A DNA stretch of 64,000 nucleotides, taken from positions 3,596,001 through 3,660,000 of the forward strand of contig NZ_LR594662.1 of NCBI RefSeq assembly GCF_901827175.1, read 5' to 3'. Within the stretch, counting starts at the first letter, position 1. Every line of letters begins with the position of its first letter. Of this stretch, positions 9,804-19,368 are shown in pieces. A model generated the notes under the pieces. That model was not told where the DNA came from, did no database searches, and was given only the letters and a program-made list of their open reading frames with translations. This DNA is from Variovorax sp. RA8 (GTDB taxonomy: Bacteria > Pseudomonadota > Gammaproteobacteria > Burkholderiales > Burkholderiaceae_C). The position numbers and the translations under genes are program-made.

Positions 9804-10250
9804 TCAGCGCTTGTCGATGCTGAAGCGGCCGGCACCGACGGCCGCGAACGCGAGCAGGCCGCCTGCCACCGCGATGTTCTTGAAGAACATCAGCTGGTTC
9901 ACGAAGGCTTTGTCGGCCGGCATGCCCCAATAGTTGTGGAAGAAGATGCTGGCCGCGACGGTGAACACGGCGAGCACGATGGCAGCGATGCGCGTCTTGT
10001 AGCCGACGAGGAACATGAGCCCCACGCCGAGCTCCACGACGATCGCGATCACCGCGCCCAGTTGCGGCAGCGGCAGCCCGACCGAGCCGATGTAGCCGAC
10101 GACGCCGGCAAAGCCCGTGAGCTTGCCGAAGCCGGCCGGCACGAACAGGAGCGCGATCAGCACGCGGCCGATCAGGGCCAGCGTGTCCTGGGCCGTGCTC
10201 GCCGTCGCTGGCGCGGCAAAGGTCGATGCGGTGGTGGTGCTAGTGGACAT
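9804..10250 (-). CDS. DoxX family membrane protein
   Basis: 148 residues with four predicted membrane helices. The first, LIGRVLIALLFVPAGFGKLTGF, carries the family motif, followed by a helix with GAVIAIVVELGVGLMFLVGY. DoxX proteins are small inner-membrane proteins linked to thiol and quinone redox balance. It lies 45 bases after the upstream pirin gene and 35 before the flavodoxin-like gene, so it is probably the second gene of this operon; a terminator hairpin lies just ahead of it. Confidence 0.87.
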   Translation of the reverse strand: MSTSTTTASTFAAPATASTAQDTLALIGRVLIALLFVPAGFGKLTGFAGVVGYIGSVGLPLPQLGAVIAIVVELGVGLMFLVGYKTRIAAIVLAVFTVAASIFFHNYWGMPADKAFVNQLMFFKNIAVAGGLLAFAAVGAGRFSIDKR

Positions 10251-10272
10251 TGGAAGAACTCCTCTGGTTGAT

Positions 10273-10305
10273 AAAAAAGAAAAAGGCGGCGGCGCTCAGG
10301 CCGCC
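10273..10305 (-). terminator. Rho-independent terminator at the end of the second pirin gene
   Basis: On the minus strand GGCGGC pairs with GCCGCC, followed by TTTTTCTTTTTT. The pirin stop codon lies inside the hairpin loop. If it works fully, DoxX and the genes after it need their own promoter; if partly, it sets their ratio. Confidence 0.7.
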
Positions 10306-10997
10306 AGGTCGAACACCAGCACTTCGGCATCCTTGCCGGCGCCGAGCGTGAGTTGCGATTCGCGCTCGATCAGCGCGGCATCGCCGGTCGCAAGCTTCGT
10401 GCCGTTGACTTCGAGCTCGCCTTTCACGAGATGCACGTAGCTCTTGCGCTGCGGGTCGAGCGTCAGCTCGGCCTTCTCGTCGCCGTCGAACAGGCCGGCG
10501 TACAGCCGCGCATCGGCATGCACCAGCACCGAGCCATCGGTACCGTCGGGCGAAGCCACCAGGCGCAGCCGGCCCCGCTTGTCGGCATCCGGAAAGGCCT
10601 TCTGCTCGTAGCCCGGCGCGATGCCGCGCACGTTCGGCTCGATCCAGATCTGCAGGAAGTGCGTGGTCTCGTCGGCCTTGTGGTTGAACTCGCTGTGCAT
10701 CACGCCGCGGCCAGCGCTCATGCGCTGCACGTCGCCCGGCGGGATCGACTCGACGTTGCCCATGCTGTCCTTGTGCGCCAGCTCGCCCGAGAGGACATAG
10801 CTGATGATCTCCATGTCCCGATGGCCGTGCGTGCCGAATCCGGCACCGGCGGCAACGCGATCCTCGTTGATCACGCGCAGGTTGCCCCACCCCATGTGGG
10901 CAGGGTCGTAGTACCCCGCAAAGGAGAAGCTGTGGAAGGAGCGCAGCCAGCCATGATCGGCATAACCGCGTTCCTGGGATTTGCGAACCTTCAACAT
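10296..10997 (-). CDS. Pirin family protein (YhhW-like, quercetinase type)
   Basis: 233 residues. The HSFSFAGYYDPAHMGWGNLRVINEDRV start and the ligand cluster GTHGHRDMEIISYVLSGELAHKD followed by MSAGRGVMHSEFN match the YhhW branch of pirins, which bind iron and can open quercetin-like rings. First gene of the minus-strand cluster and directly divergent from the LysR regulator, with palindromic operators between them. Induction by that regulator is likely. Confidence 0.9.
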   Translation of the reverse strand: MLKVRKSQERGYADHGWLRSFHSFSFAGYYDPAHMGWGNLRVINEDRVAAGAGFGTHGHRDMEIISYVLSGELAHKDSMGNVESIPPGDVQRMSAGRGVMHSEFNHKADETTHFLQIWIEPNVRGIAPGYEQKAFPDADKRGRLRLVASPDGTDGSVLVHADARLYAGLFDGDEKAELTLDPQRKSYVHLVKGELEVNGTKLATGDAALIERESQLTLGAGKDAEVLVFDLAA

Positions 10998-11108
10998 CTC
11001 TGAACCTCCTGCCCCGGGTGCTCAAACCTCGGGGCTTTCATATGCCGCGCCGCATGCGCAGCGGATGAATGGAACTTTAGGGCCCGCCCCCTGTCCCGGA
11101 AGCGCCAC

Positions 11109-11138
11109 GATTTGATGGCATCATTCAAATCGTTTGAA
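11109..11138. promoter_or_regulatory. Overlapping inverted repeats, likely LysR operator
   Basis: Two perfect inverted repeats share a half-site: GATTTGA (11109-11115) with TCAAATC (11125-11131), and TTCAAA (11124-11129) with TTTGAA (11133-11138). The second contains TCAAATCGTTTGA, a T-N11-A LysR box. The block ends 14 bases before the LysR start and lies in the divergent gap to the pirin operon. Confidence 0.65.
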
Positions 11139-11152
11139 CGATCGGATTCGCC

Positions 11153-12106
11153 ATGCACAGTGCCCGCGACGTCCTCACCCCCGATGCGCTCGCCATGCTG
11201 CAGACCGTGGTCGACACCGGCAGCTTCGCCGCCGCTGCACGCCACCTGGACCTGGTCCCGAGCGCCCTGAGCTACCGCGTGCGCCAGATCGAGGACGCGC
11301 TGGACGTGCTGCTCTTCGACCGCAGCGCGCGGCAGGCGAGGCTCACCGAGGCCGGCGCCGAGCTGCTGCGGGAAGCGTCCTGGCTGCTGAACGAGATCGA
11401 TGCCGTGGCCAATCGGGTCAAGCGCGTCGCCACCGGCTGGGAACCGATGCTCACCATCGCGATCGACAGCGTGATCGCGCGCGACCCGATGCTCGACCTG
11501 GCCACTGCCTTCTTCGCCCTCGATCCGCCCACCCGCCTCAAGCTGCGCGACGAAACCCTGCTCGGCACCATCGAGGCGCTCAGCAGCGGCGTGGCCGACC
11601 TGGCCGTGGGCGCCGTGCTCGACGCCTCCAGCCTCGCCTTCGGCAGCACCGGCATCCGCAGCCGGCCGCTGGGGCACCTGCGCTTCGTGTACGCGGTCGC
11701 GCCGCACCATCCGCTCGCGCGCCTCGAAGGCCCGCTCTCAGACGCCGTGCTGCGCCAGCATCGCGCCGTGGCGGCGGCCGACTCCTCGCGCGCCGGGCCG
11801 AGCATGACGGTCAATCTCGTGAGCGGCCAGGACGTTCTCACCGTGCCGACCATGCAGGCCAAGCTGGCGGCGCAGCTGCACGGCCTGGGTGGCGGCTTCC
11901 TGCCCGAGCCGATGGCGCGGCCCTACATCGAGGCCGGCCACCTGGTCGAGCGCAAGACCGAGCGCGCCCCTCCGACGGCCACCATGCATTGCGCCTGGCG
12001 CGAGCGCACCGCGGGCAAGCCGGGCCGCGCGCTCAAATGGTGGCTCGAGCAGTTCGAGCACGAGGGCACGCGCCGCGCACTGCTGGAGCGCCATCGCGGA
12101 CGCTGA
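11153..12106 (+). CDS. LysR-type transcriptional regulator
   Basis: 317 residues with the winged helix-turn-helix at 12-70 ([30 protein letters not shown]) and a periplasmic-binding-like effector domain after it. Divergent from the pirin/DoxX/flavodoxin operon, so it probably senses a quinone or electrophile and controls that operon and itself through the palindromes just upstream. The effector is unknown. Confidence 0.92.
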   Translation: MHSARDVLTPDALAMLQTVVDTGSFAAAARHLDLVPSALSYRVRQIEDALDVLLFDRSARQARLTEAGAELLREASWLLNEIDAVANRVKRVATGWEPMLTIAIDSVIARDPMLDLATAFFALDPPTRLKLRDETLLGTIEALSSGVADLAVGAVLDASSLAFGSTGIRSRPLGHLRFVYAVAPHHPLARLEGPLSDAVLRQHRAVAAADSSRAGPSMTVNLVSGQDVLTVPTMQAKLAAQLHGLGGGFLPEPMARPYIEAGHLVERKTERAPPTATMHCAWRERTAGKPGRALKWWLEQFEHEGTRRALLERHRGR

Positions 12107-12175
12107 ACGCCTCCCGGTATGTCGGGCCGGTTAGAGTCGGCCACTGCCCAGCCAAACCTCGACCGAGACAACGCC

Positions 12176-13246
12176 ATGATCCTCCGCCCGCCAGCCGACC
12201 GCCACCGATCCCCCGCTCCGCGCCACTACGCCATCGTCGGCGCAGGCATGGCCGGCGTGGCCTGCGCCCGCACCCTGGTCCAGGCCGGACACCGCGTCAG
12301 CGTCTTCGAGCGCGAACCCGCGCCCGGCGGCCGCATGGCGAGCGAGTCGACGCCCTTCGGCCGCTTCGACAGCGGCACCCAGTACTTCACCGTGCGCGAT
12401 CCGCGCTTTGCACGCGCTCTCGAGACCGCGGATGGCTGCTGCCGGCCCTGGAGCGCCAACCTCGTGCGCGTGCTCGACCCGCACGGCCGCGTGGCAGAGG
12501 CGGCCTTGCCGGGCCGCGAGCAGCACTGGGTGGCCCAGCCCGGCATGGATGCCCTGGTCGCGCATTGGGCAGCGCCATTGGGCGATGCGCTCATCACACG
12601 TACCCGGGTGACGTCCATCGAGCCCGATGCGCTCGATTCGCAGCACTGGCAGCTGCGCACCGAGGGTGCCGACGATGCGCGGCACGTCTACTCCGGCTTC
12701 GATGCCGTCTTGCTGGCCGTCCCACCCGGGAGCGCGCGCGCCCTCCTCGGCGGCAGCGCGGCGATGGCACAGTTGCGCGAAAAGACCGAGGCGGTGCGCA
12801 TCGCCCCCTGCTGGACCTTGATGATCGCCTTCCCGCAGGCCAACCAGCCCACGCTCTCGCACCTCGGCCCGCAATGGAACGCGGCACGCAGCAACCACCA
12901 TCGCGTGGCCTGGCTCGCGCGCGAATCCTCCAAGCCCGGCCGCGAGCGCATCGAGCGCTGGACGCTGCAGGCCAGCCCGGCTTGGTCGAAGGAGCATCTG
13001 CGCGACGATGCCGCGCGGGTCGAGGCCAAGCTGCTGCGCGCCTTCTCCGAGATCACCGGCATCCGCGCCACGCCTTCGCATGCGCAGACGCGCTGCTGGC
13101 CCGAGGCGCAGACCCAGGTGCCGATCGGCGCCCCGCACCTTTGGGATGCCAAGACCCGCCTCGGCCTGGCCGGCGACTGGTGCACCGGCCACCGCGTGGA
13201 AGACGCCTTCCTGTCAGGCCTGACCCTGGCGCTGAAGGTGGCCTGA
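12176..13246 (+). CDS. NAD(P)/FAD-dependent oxidoreductase (renalase-like)
   Basis: 356 residues. The dinucleotide-binding start is [39 protein letters not shown], with GxGxxG and a GGRMA loop, followed by [12 protein letters not shown], all found in the renalase/amine-oxidase-like group. The C-terminal [18 protein letters not shown] closes the FAD site. The substrate is unknown. The ATG at 12176 is chosen because the FAD loop then starts about 18 residues in; an earlier ATG at 12119 lacks a good ribosome site. Confidence 0.85.
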   Translation: MILRPPADRHRSPAPRHYAIVGAGMAGVACARTLVQAGHRVSVFEREPAPGGRMASESTPFGRFDSGTQYFTVRDPRFARALETADGCCRPWSANLVRVLDPHGRVAEAALPGREQHWVAQPGMDALVAHWAAPLGDALITRTRVTSIEPDALDSQHWQLRTEGADDARHVYSGFDAVLLAVPPGSARALLGGSAAMAQLREKTEAVRIAPCWTLMIAFPQANQPTLSHLGPQWNAARSNHHRVAWLARESSKPGRERIERWTLQASPAWSKEHLRDDAARVEAKLLRAFSEITGIRATPSHAQTRCWPEAQTQVPIGAPHLWDAKTRLGLAGDWCTGHRVEDAFLSGLTLALKVA

Positions 13247-13261
13247 CGAAGCGTGCATGCC

Positions 13262-14175
<914 letters not shown>

Positions 14176-14176
<1 letters not shown>

Positions 14177-14913
14177 TGATGACCGAGCCCGCCAACGATC
14201 CCGCGCACGAAGAGGATCCGCCCTCCGGCGACACCCCGCCGCATCCCCTGCACCGCCGCCTCAAGAGCTTCGTCCGGCGCGCAGGCCGCACCACCGATGG
14301 CCAGGCACGCGCCTTCGCCGAGCTGGGGCCGATCTTCCTGGTGCCCTACCGCGCCGAGCCGCTCGACCTCGAAGCCGCCTTCGGCCGCGCCGCGCCCACC
14401 GTGCTCGAGATCGGCTTCGGCATGGGCGAGGCCACCGCGCACATCGCCGCGCTGAAACCGGAGACGAACTTCCTCTGCTGCGAAGTCCACGAGCCCGGCG
14501 TCGGCGCACTGCTTAAGCGCATCGGCGAGCAGCAGCTCGCCAATATCCGCATCTGCGCCCACGACGCGGTCGACGTGCTCGACCACATGCTCGTGCCGGG
14601 CACGCTGGCCGGCGTGCATGTGTTCTTCCCCGACCCCTGGCACAAGAAGCGGCACAACAAGCGGCGCCTGATCCAGTCGCCCCTGGTTCGCAAGCTGGCC
14701 GAGCGGCTGGCGCCCGGTGGCTACCTGCATTGCGCCACCGACTGGCAGCCCTATGCCGAGCAGATGCTGGAAGTGCTGTCGCAGGAGCCGCTGCTGCGCA
14801 ACACGGCCGCGGCCTATGCCCCAAAGCCGGACTACCGGCCGCTCACCAAGTTCGAGAACCGCGGCCTCAAGCTGGGCCACGGGGTGTGGGACCTTGTCTT
14901 TACGCGCGTGTAG
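14176..14913 (+). CDS. trmB: tRNA (guanine(46)-N7)-methyltransferase
   Basis: 245 residues. The S-adenosylmethionine loop is [14 protein letters not shown], and the active-site signature is [18 protein letters not shown]. It methylates G46 in the variable loop of tRNA. The N-terminal 50 residues are acidic and then basic, typical of beta-proteobacterial members. Start: GTG (14173), ATG (14176) and ATG (14179) are all in frame and adjacent to the promoter; 14176 is used here. Confidence 0.94.
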
Positions 14914-14946
14914 GGCGGCGGAGGCAAATCGCGCCCTGCTGGGTGC

Positions 14947-14978
14947 AAAAAAAGATGGCTCCCCCGAAGAGGAGCCAT
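14947..14978 (-). terminator. Minus-strand terminator hairpin
   Basis: ATGGCTCC and GGAGCCAT form a perfect eight-base stem with an eight-base loop; on the minus strand it is followed by CTTTTTTT. It faces a stretch with no confident minus-strand gene closer than the hypothetical gene starting at 15987, so it either ends that transcript or an unrecognised RNA. Confidence 0.65.
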
Positions 14979-15549
14979 GGGAAAAGCCGTTCCCGGCTTT
15001 GCCGGCAGGGAGTCGGGTAGTGCTGAAAGCACAACCCATTGAAAACCGGCCGGGCATTACAGCTTTCAAGACATCCATATGCCTCGACCGCCATCTCGCC
15101 GATCGCTGCTCCCAAGGCGCCCGCCCCGCACCCGCTTGCACTGTCTGCGCGGACTGCTCCCACCACGCACCCTGCAACCGCGTGCGCGCAAGGCCCTGGG
15201 GACCGAAGTCGCCGCGACGCCGGCGCTGATCGCCGCCGACCTGGTTGCGGTCGATCGTGCCGGGGATGCGAACCCCGCGCACACGATGCCCTTTGCTGAC
15301 ACTGCCCAGATTGATGTCACTCTTGCAGAGATCGGCGCCCAGCCGCATTGAGATTGCGCGCGTTGAGCTACTTCTTCGAAACCTCAACTCCTTGCTTCTG
15401 CAAGTCCTCCAGTGCCTCGGAAAGATCCACGCCTTCTTCGGTCTCCGCGATCCCGCAGGGTTTCGCGCGCATGCGCTTGCGACGTGGCCACACGGGCTGC
15501 GACAGCAGCAAGACAGGCTCGTCGCAACGCAGAGGACGCGAGCTAGCGC
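14979..15549. other. Gap without a confident gene; possible decayed coding sequence
   Basis: About 570 bases. No open frame here resembles a known family. On the plus strand the segment near 15190-15351 reads as protein-like text ending GAQPH and a stop, and on the minus strand the end of a frame near 15368 does likewise. A stem at 15254-15287 (CGGGG, seven-base loop ATGCGAA, CCCCG, plus outer ATCGTG/CACGAT) stands out. Base composition is less GC-biased near 15360-15550. A decayed gene or an RNA gene are both possible. Confidence 0.4.
15368..15472 (-). CDS. Possible 34-residue ORF of unknown function
   Basis: Reads MRAKPCGIAETEEG followed by DLSEALEDLQKQGVEVSKK and a stop. The acidic, helix-prone composition and ordinary codon use resemble a real C-terminus, but the frame is short, has no clear ribosome site and may be the end of a truncated gene. 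It lies 77 bases downstream of the hypothetical gene on the same strand and upstream of the terminator at 14947-14978. Confidence 0.25.
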   Translation of the reverse strand: MRAKPCGIAETEEGVDLSEALEDLQKQGVEVSKK

Positions 15550-15987
15550 TCAGTGTGCGAGGCCGCTGTAGACGCTCTCCGACTGCACCTCGCCCTGCGC
15601 CGCGAGCACATGCTTCTGCGCCGCCATGATGAGCGCCGCGCGGTAGGCCGAGCGGCTTGCGATCTTGGTGTGGGCGATGATGGTCTGCCACTCGCGCTCC
15701 AGGGTCTGGGGCGAGCGGTCCGCGCTGCGGTTCATCAGCGCCTGGCTCACATCGATGAGCGCGGCGGCCGAGCCGAGGCAGATGTTGATCGCCGATTGCG
15801 CAGCGCTGACGCGGAAGCGGTCGTCGCTAACGGCCGAGCCGGAGTCCTGCAACACATCCAGTGGCAGGTTGGCGGTGGGGCCGAGATACGGCGCGCCTTG
15901 CATGTCGTTGTCGGCGCGCGCCAGCACCTGTTCGATGGTGGAGAGTGCACTTTCCAGCAGGGAAAGGTCAGAGGGCTTTTTCTTCAT
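15550..15987 (-). CDS. Hypothetical protein
   Basis: 145 residues from the ATG at 15987 (MKKKPSDLSLLESALSTIEQ). Mostly helical, no signal peptide, no membrane segment and no motif I recognise. The middle (about residues 50-75) is alanine- and serine-rich. Other in-frame starts exist at 16008 and 16032; none has a clear ribosome site. Divergent from the receptor gene at 16189, sharing a gap with two GTTAAC palindromes. Confidence 0.65.
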   Translation of the reverse strand: MKKKPSDLSLLESALSTIEQVLARADNDMQGAPYLGPTANLPLDVLQDSGSAVSDDRFRVSAAQSAINICLGSAAALIDVSQALMNRSADRSPQTLEREWQTIIAHTKIASRSAYRAALIMAAQKHVLAAQGEVQSESVYSGLAH

Positions 15988-16080
15988 GTCGGTCGCCGGG
16001 AGGGCCATCAGGATCGATCGGCATGTTGCCATCGGAGGGTTCTTTCGCCGTGTGCAATAAGCCACGAACTACAAACAATA

Positions 16081-16103
16081 GTTAACACTTGACTTCAGTT
16101 AAC
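16081..16103. promoter_or_regulatory. Pair of GTTAAC palindromes in a divergent gap
   Basis: GTTAAC at 16081-16086 and again at 16098-16103, 17 bases apart, with TTGACT (possible -35) between them. The gap is noticeably AT-rich for this genome. It could be an operator for either the hypothetical gene or the receptor gene. Confidence 0.4.
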
Positions 16104-16188
16104 GAACCTGGCCTAGCGTGAACTTGTGCCTTCGTCCAAAGGCACCGAAGTTGCTACATTTTTCGGTCATATAACGAAAGGGCCTCTC

Positions 16189-17343
16189 ATGGATCGGTCA
16201 CGAAGGCTCTGGCTGGGCAAGGCGGGTGCAGCGCTGCTGCTGGGCAGCGGGCTGGCCAGGACCGGCCAGGCGCAAACCGCCCGCCCCGCGGGCCGCACGG
16301 TGGTTCTGGGACAGTCCGTCCCGCTGACGGGCGCCGCCAGCGAGATCGGGTTGGCCTTCGCAGCGGGTTGCCGGCTCTATGCGAACCAGTTCAACGACGC
16401 CAGCGCGGCCACCGGCCTGCAGCTGAAGCTGCTGCAGCTCGATGACGGGTACGACGCGCAGCGCGCCGCGGCCAATGCGCGCACCTTGCTGGTCAACGAC
16501 AAGGCCGACATGCTGTTCGGGTTCGTGGGCACCGCCAGCAGCGAGGCTGGCGCCGCTGCCGCGGCCCAGCAGGGTACCGTGCTCTTCGCGCCCTTCGCCG
16601 GCGCGGACAGCCTGCGCAGCGCGGCCCATCCCAACGTGTTCCACGTGCGGCCCAGCATGGCCGACGAAGCCATCAAGATGGTGCGCCAATGCGCCACCGT
16701 GGGCCAGACCCGCATCGCGCTGGTCGGCGACGACGACGCCATGGGCCGTGCCGGCCTGGCCGCGGTGCAGCAGGCCATGGCCGAGCAGAAGCTCGGCCCG
16801 CTGGCCGCCCAGGCGCTGGTGCCGGCCGCCGACGGGAAGCTCGATGCCGCGCTGGCCGACGTGCTGAAGGCCTCCCCGCAGGCCATCGTGCTGGTGTCGC
16901 TCTCCGGTACCACGGCCGAGGCCATCCGCAAGCTGCGCAAGAGCGGCTACAGCGGCAACTTCATGGCCTTCTCGATCGTCGGCATCGACCCGCTCTACGC
17001 CACGCTGGGCAAGGACATCCGCGGCATCGTGATTGCGCAGGTCGTGCCCTCGCCGCGTTCCGCAGCCATCCCCATCGTCAAGGAATACCTCCAGGCTGTC
17101 GACAACTCGGACCAGACGGCCTCCTACGAGGGCCTCGAAGGCTTCATCGCCGCCAAGGCCGCCGGCGAGGCGGTGCGCCGCGCAGGGCGCGCCTTCACGC
17201 CGGCCAGTCTGCAGCGCGTGATGGCGGGCATGACCGACTACGACATCGGCGGCCTTCGCATCAACCTGCGGCCGGGCCTTCGCGATCCGCAGCGCACCAT
17301 CGACCTCATCAGCATCACGGCGGACGGGCGAGTGCTTCGGTAG
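16189..17343 (+). CDS. ABC-type branched-chain amino acid receptor-like periplasmic protein
   Basis: 384 residues of the Peripla_BP_6 (LivJ-like) fold. A twin-arginine-like or Sec signal (RSRRLWLGKAGAALLLGSGLARTGQAQ) precedes the mature domain, whose QSVPLTGAASEIGLAF start is the family motif. No transporter genes lie nearby, so it is an orphan receptor that may use a permease elsewhere or serve in sensing. The ATG at 16189 follows GAAAGGG. Confidence 0.85.
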   Translation: MDRSRRLWLGKAGAALLLGSGLARTGQAQTARPAGRTVVLGQSVPLTGAASEIGLAFAAGCRLYANQFNDASAATGLQLKLLQLDDGYDAQRAAANARTLLVNDKADMLFGFVGTASSEAGAAAAAQQGTVLFAPFAGADSLRSAAHPNVFHVRPSMADEAIKMVRQCATVGQTRIALVGDDDAMGRAGLAAVQQAMAEQKLGPLAAQALVPAADGKLDAALADVLKASPQAIVLVSLSGTTAEAIRKLRKSGYSGNFMAFSIVGIDPLYATLGKDIRGIVIAQVVPSPRSAAIPIVKEYLQAVDNSDQTASYEGLEGFIAAKAAGEAVRRAGRAFTPASLQRVMAGMTDYDIGGLRINLRPGLRDPQRTIDLISITADGRVLR

Positions 17344-17447
17344 AAGGAAAGGTCCTACGTGACAGCCTGCCGGCCAGCGCATAGGATTCCGCGTTGTCGC
17401 GGCACGCTGCCCGCGGCATCCGCCATCCGGGCGCGAAGGACAACATC

Positions 17448-18401
17448 ATGGCCGTACGTTCCATTGCTTCGTTGACGCTGAGTTTCGGGTTGGTTTCCAT
17501 CCCGGTGCGCCTGTACTCGGCGACCGAAAGCGCCTCCACCGTCAGGTTCAACCTGCTTGCCAAGGACGGTTCGCGCGTCAAGCAGCAGTACGTCTCCGAG
17601 AAAGACCAGAGCGTGGTGCCGCGCTCGGAGATGATCAAGGGCTACGAATTCGAGAAGGACCGCTTCGTCCTGTTCACGCCCGACGAGCTGAAGGCGCTCG
17701 AGGAAGGCAGCAGCCACATCGTCGAGATCACGGCCTTCATTCCCGAAAGCGCGGTCGACCCCATCTACTACGACAAGGCCTACTTCCTGGCCCCCGACAA
17801 GCGCGGCGGCAAGCCCTACGCCCTGCTCACCGAAGCCATGCGCAAGAGCGGGCGCTGCGCCCTGGCCAAATGGTCTTGGAAGGCCAAGCAGTACGTGGTC
17901 CAGATCCGGCCCGCGGAAGATGGCCTGATCCTGCAGCAGCTGCTCTACGCCGACGAGGTGCGCTCGATGAAGGAGCTGGACATCGAGCAGGTCAGCGTGT
18001 CGCCGGCCGAGCTGCAGCTCGCGCTCCAGCTGATCGACCAGATCTCGGAAGACGCCTACGACCCGAGCCAGTACGTGGACGAGGAAAAGAAGCGCGTGCT
18101 CGCCGCCATCGACGAGAAGATCGCCGGCAAGCACATCGTCGCCTCCGCCCGCGCCGAGGAGACGGGCAGTGGCCAGGTCATCGACCTGATGGACGCGCTC
18201 AAGGCCAGCCTCGGCAAGAAGCCCCGTTCCACGCCCGCCACCCCTGCCGCGCCCGCTGCACCCGGCAAGACCGCCGCCAAGACGGCGCGCGGCAACGTCT
18301 CTCCGATGTTCGAGGCCACCGAGAGAAAGGCGCCCAGGCGCGCCACCAAGAGCAACGAACCCGCCGCGACGCCCGCGCGCGCGCGTGCCAGGAAAGGGTG
18401 A
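17448..18401 (+). CDS. ku: Ku protein of non-homologous end joining
   Basis: 317 residues. The core Ku beta-barrel begins AVRSIASLTLSFGLVSIPVRLYSAT, and the YVDEEKKRVLAAIDEKIAGK segment is a conserved Ku core region. The C-terminal 60 residues are rich in Lys, Ala, Pro and Arg, a typical DNA-bridging tail. It binds double-strand breaks as a homodimer and recruits LigD. ligD itself is not in the window, but a LigD-like fragment lies 950 bases downstream. AAGGA precedes the ATG at 17448; earlier in-frame ATG rejected. Confidence 0.95.
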   Translation: MAVRSIASLTLSFGLVSIPVRLYSATESASTVRFNLLAKDGSRVKQQYVSEKDQSVVPRSEMIKGYEFEKDRFVLFTPDELKALEEGSSHIVEITAFIPESAVDPIYYDKAYFLAPDKRGGKPYALLTEAMRKSGRCALAKWSWKAKQYVVQIRPAEDGLILQQLLYADEVRSMKELDIEQVSVSPAELQLALQLIDQISEDAYDPSQYVDEEKKRVLAAIDEKIAGKHIVASARAEETGSGQVIDLMDALKASLGKKPRSTPATPAAPAAPGKTAAKTARGNVSPMFEATERKAPRRATKSNEPAATPARARARKG

Positions 18402-18429
18402 GCGCCGCCCGGCCGCCCGAAGGCGCTCG

Positions 18430-18482
18430 CCCCCTCCTTCAGGAGGGGGTGCGCGAAGTACACGAAGTGACGAGCCTGGGGG
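18430..18482 (+). repeat. Intergenic hairpin repeat, copy C
   Basis: CCCCCTCCTTCAGGAGGGGG hairpin, core ACACGAAGTG at 18460-18469, then CTGGGGG. The last G-run supplies part of the GGGGGAGG ribosome site of the MerR-TPR gene that starts at 18493, so the repeat has been taken into the expression signal. Confidence 0.7.
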
Positions 18483-18492
18483 AGGTTGCCTT

Positions 18493-19326
18493 ATGACCGC
18501 TGCCGGCACCGCGTCGCCGTACACAATGCGGCGCGTGCAGCAGATGCTGGGCATCTCGCGCGTGGCGATCCAGCGCCTGGTGAGCGCCGGGTTCGTCATG
18601 CCGACGCGCGGCACGCGCAACGAGTTCCGTTTCAGCTTCCAGGACCTGATGCTGCTGCGCACGGCCCAGGGGCTGCAGGAGGCGCAGATCCCGCCGCGCA
18701 AGATCCTGCGTTCGCTGCGCAGGCTGCGGGCCACGCTGCCGGACGAGTTGCCGCTGACAGGCATGCGCATCACCGCCGTGGGCGCCGACGTCGCGGTCCG
18801 TGATCGCCGGGGCACCTGGGAAGCGGGTTCGGGGCAGTTGCTGCTGGATTTCGAGGTCGCGCCGGTCGACGGGCGCGTGGCCTTCCTGGACTCGAACAGC
18901 GCCCGCTCGACCAGTGCCGTGGACGCGCAACAGCTGTTCGCCCACGCCGAAGCGCTGGAGGACACCGATCCCGCCCAAGCCGAAGCCGCCTACCGCGCGG
19001 TCATCGCCGCAGCACCCGACCACATCGACGCGTATGTCAACCTCGGTGCCCTGCTCTGCGATCTGCAGCGCTATGAAGACGCGGTGCAGCTCCACGAATC
19101 CGCCCTGCCGCGCCGCCCGGCCTCGGCCCTGCTGTTCTTCAACCATGCGATCGCGTTGGAAGAGCTGGGGCGCCTGCGCGCGGCGGCCCTGAACTACGAG
19201 CGCAGCCTGCAGCTCGACCCGGACTTTGCCGACGCGCACTACAACCTGGGCCGGCTGAAGGAGCTGTTCGGCGACGCCCGCGGCGCGCTGCGCCACCTCA
19301 ACGCGTACCGGCGACTGACCCGCTGA
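18493..19326 (+). CDS. MerR-like DNA-binding domain fused to TPR repeats
   Basis: 277 residues. Residues 10-75 form a MerR-type winged helix (YTMRRVQQMLGISRVAIQRLVSAGFV), followed by a linker near 80-155 and then TPR-like helical repeats at about 155-275 (AYRAVIAAAPDHIDAYVNLGALLCDLQRYEDAVQ and the NYERSLQLDPDFADAHYNLGRL repeat). A regulator that binds DNA and a protein partner through its TPRs is inferred. It follows ku by 92 bases. The partner and targets are unknown. Confidence 0.82.
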   Translation: MTAAGTASPYTMRRVQQMLGISRVAIQRLVSAGFVMPTRGTRNEFRFSFQDLMLLRTAQGLQEAQIPPRKILRSLRRLRATLPDELPLTGMRITAVGADVAVRDRRGTWEAGSGQLLLDFEVAPVDGRVAFLDSNSARSTSAVDAQQLFAHAEALEDTDPAQAEAAYRAVIAAAPDHIDAYVNLGALLCDLQRYEDAVQLHESALPRRPASALLFFNHAIALEELGRLRAAALNYERSLQLDPDFADAHYNLGRLKELFGDARGALRHLNAYRRLTR

Positions 19327-19344
19327 GCGGCCGCGCGCATGAAC

Positions 19345-19368
19345 CTCGAAGGCGTGATCGCCAAGCGC
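19345..19368 (+). pseudogene. LigD-like fragment (LEGVIAKR)
   Basis: Eight in-frame codons read LEGVIAKR, which matches the conserved (G)LEGVVAKR motif of the ATP-dependent ligase domain of LigD. An ATG two codons earlier opens a frame of only 45 codons, and nothing else in it resembles a ligase. It directly follows the MerR-TPR stop and abuts the kinase remnant. Chance similarity cannot be excluded for so short a stretch, but its position near ku makes a ligD remnant plausible. Confidence 0.45.

Noticed and set aside
15254..15287. Stem with T-arm-like loop, possibly a tRNA
   Set aside because: CGGGG-ATGCGAA-CCCCG mimics a T-arm, but no D-arm, anticodon arm or acceptor stem lies at the right distance on either strand.
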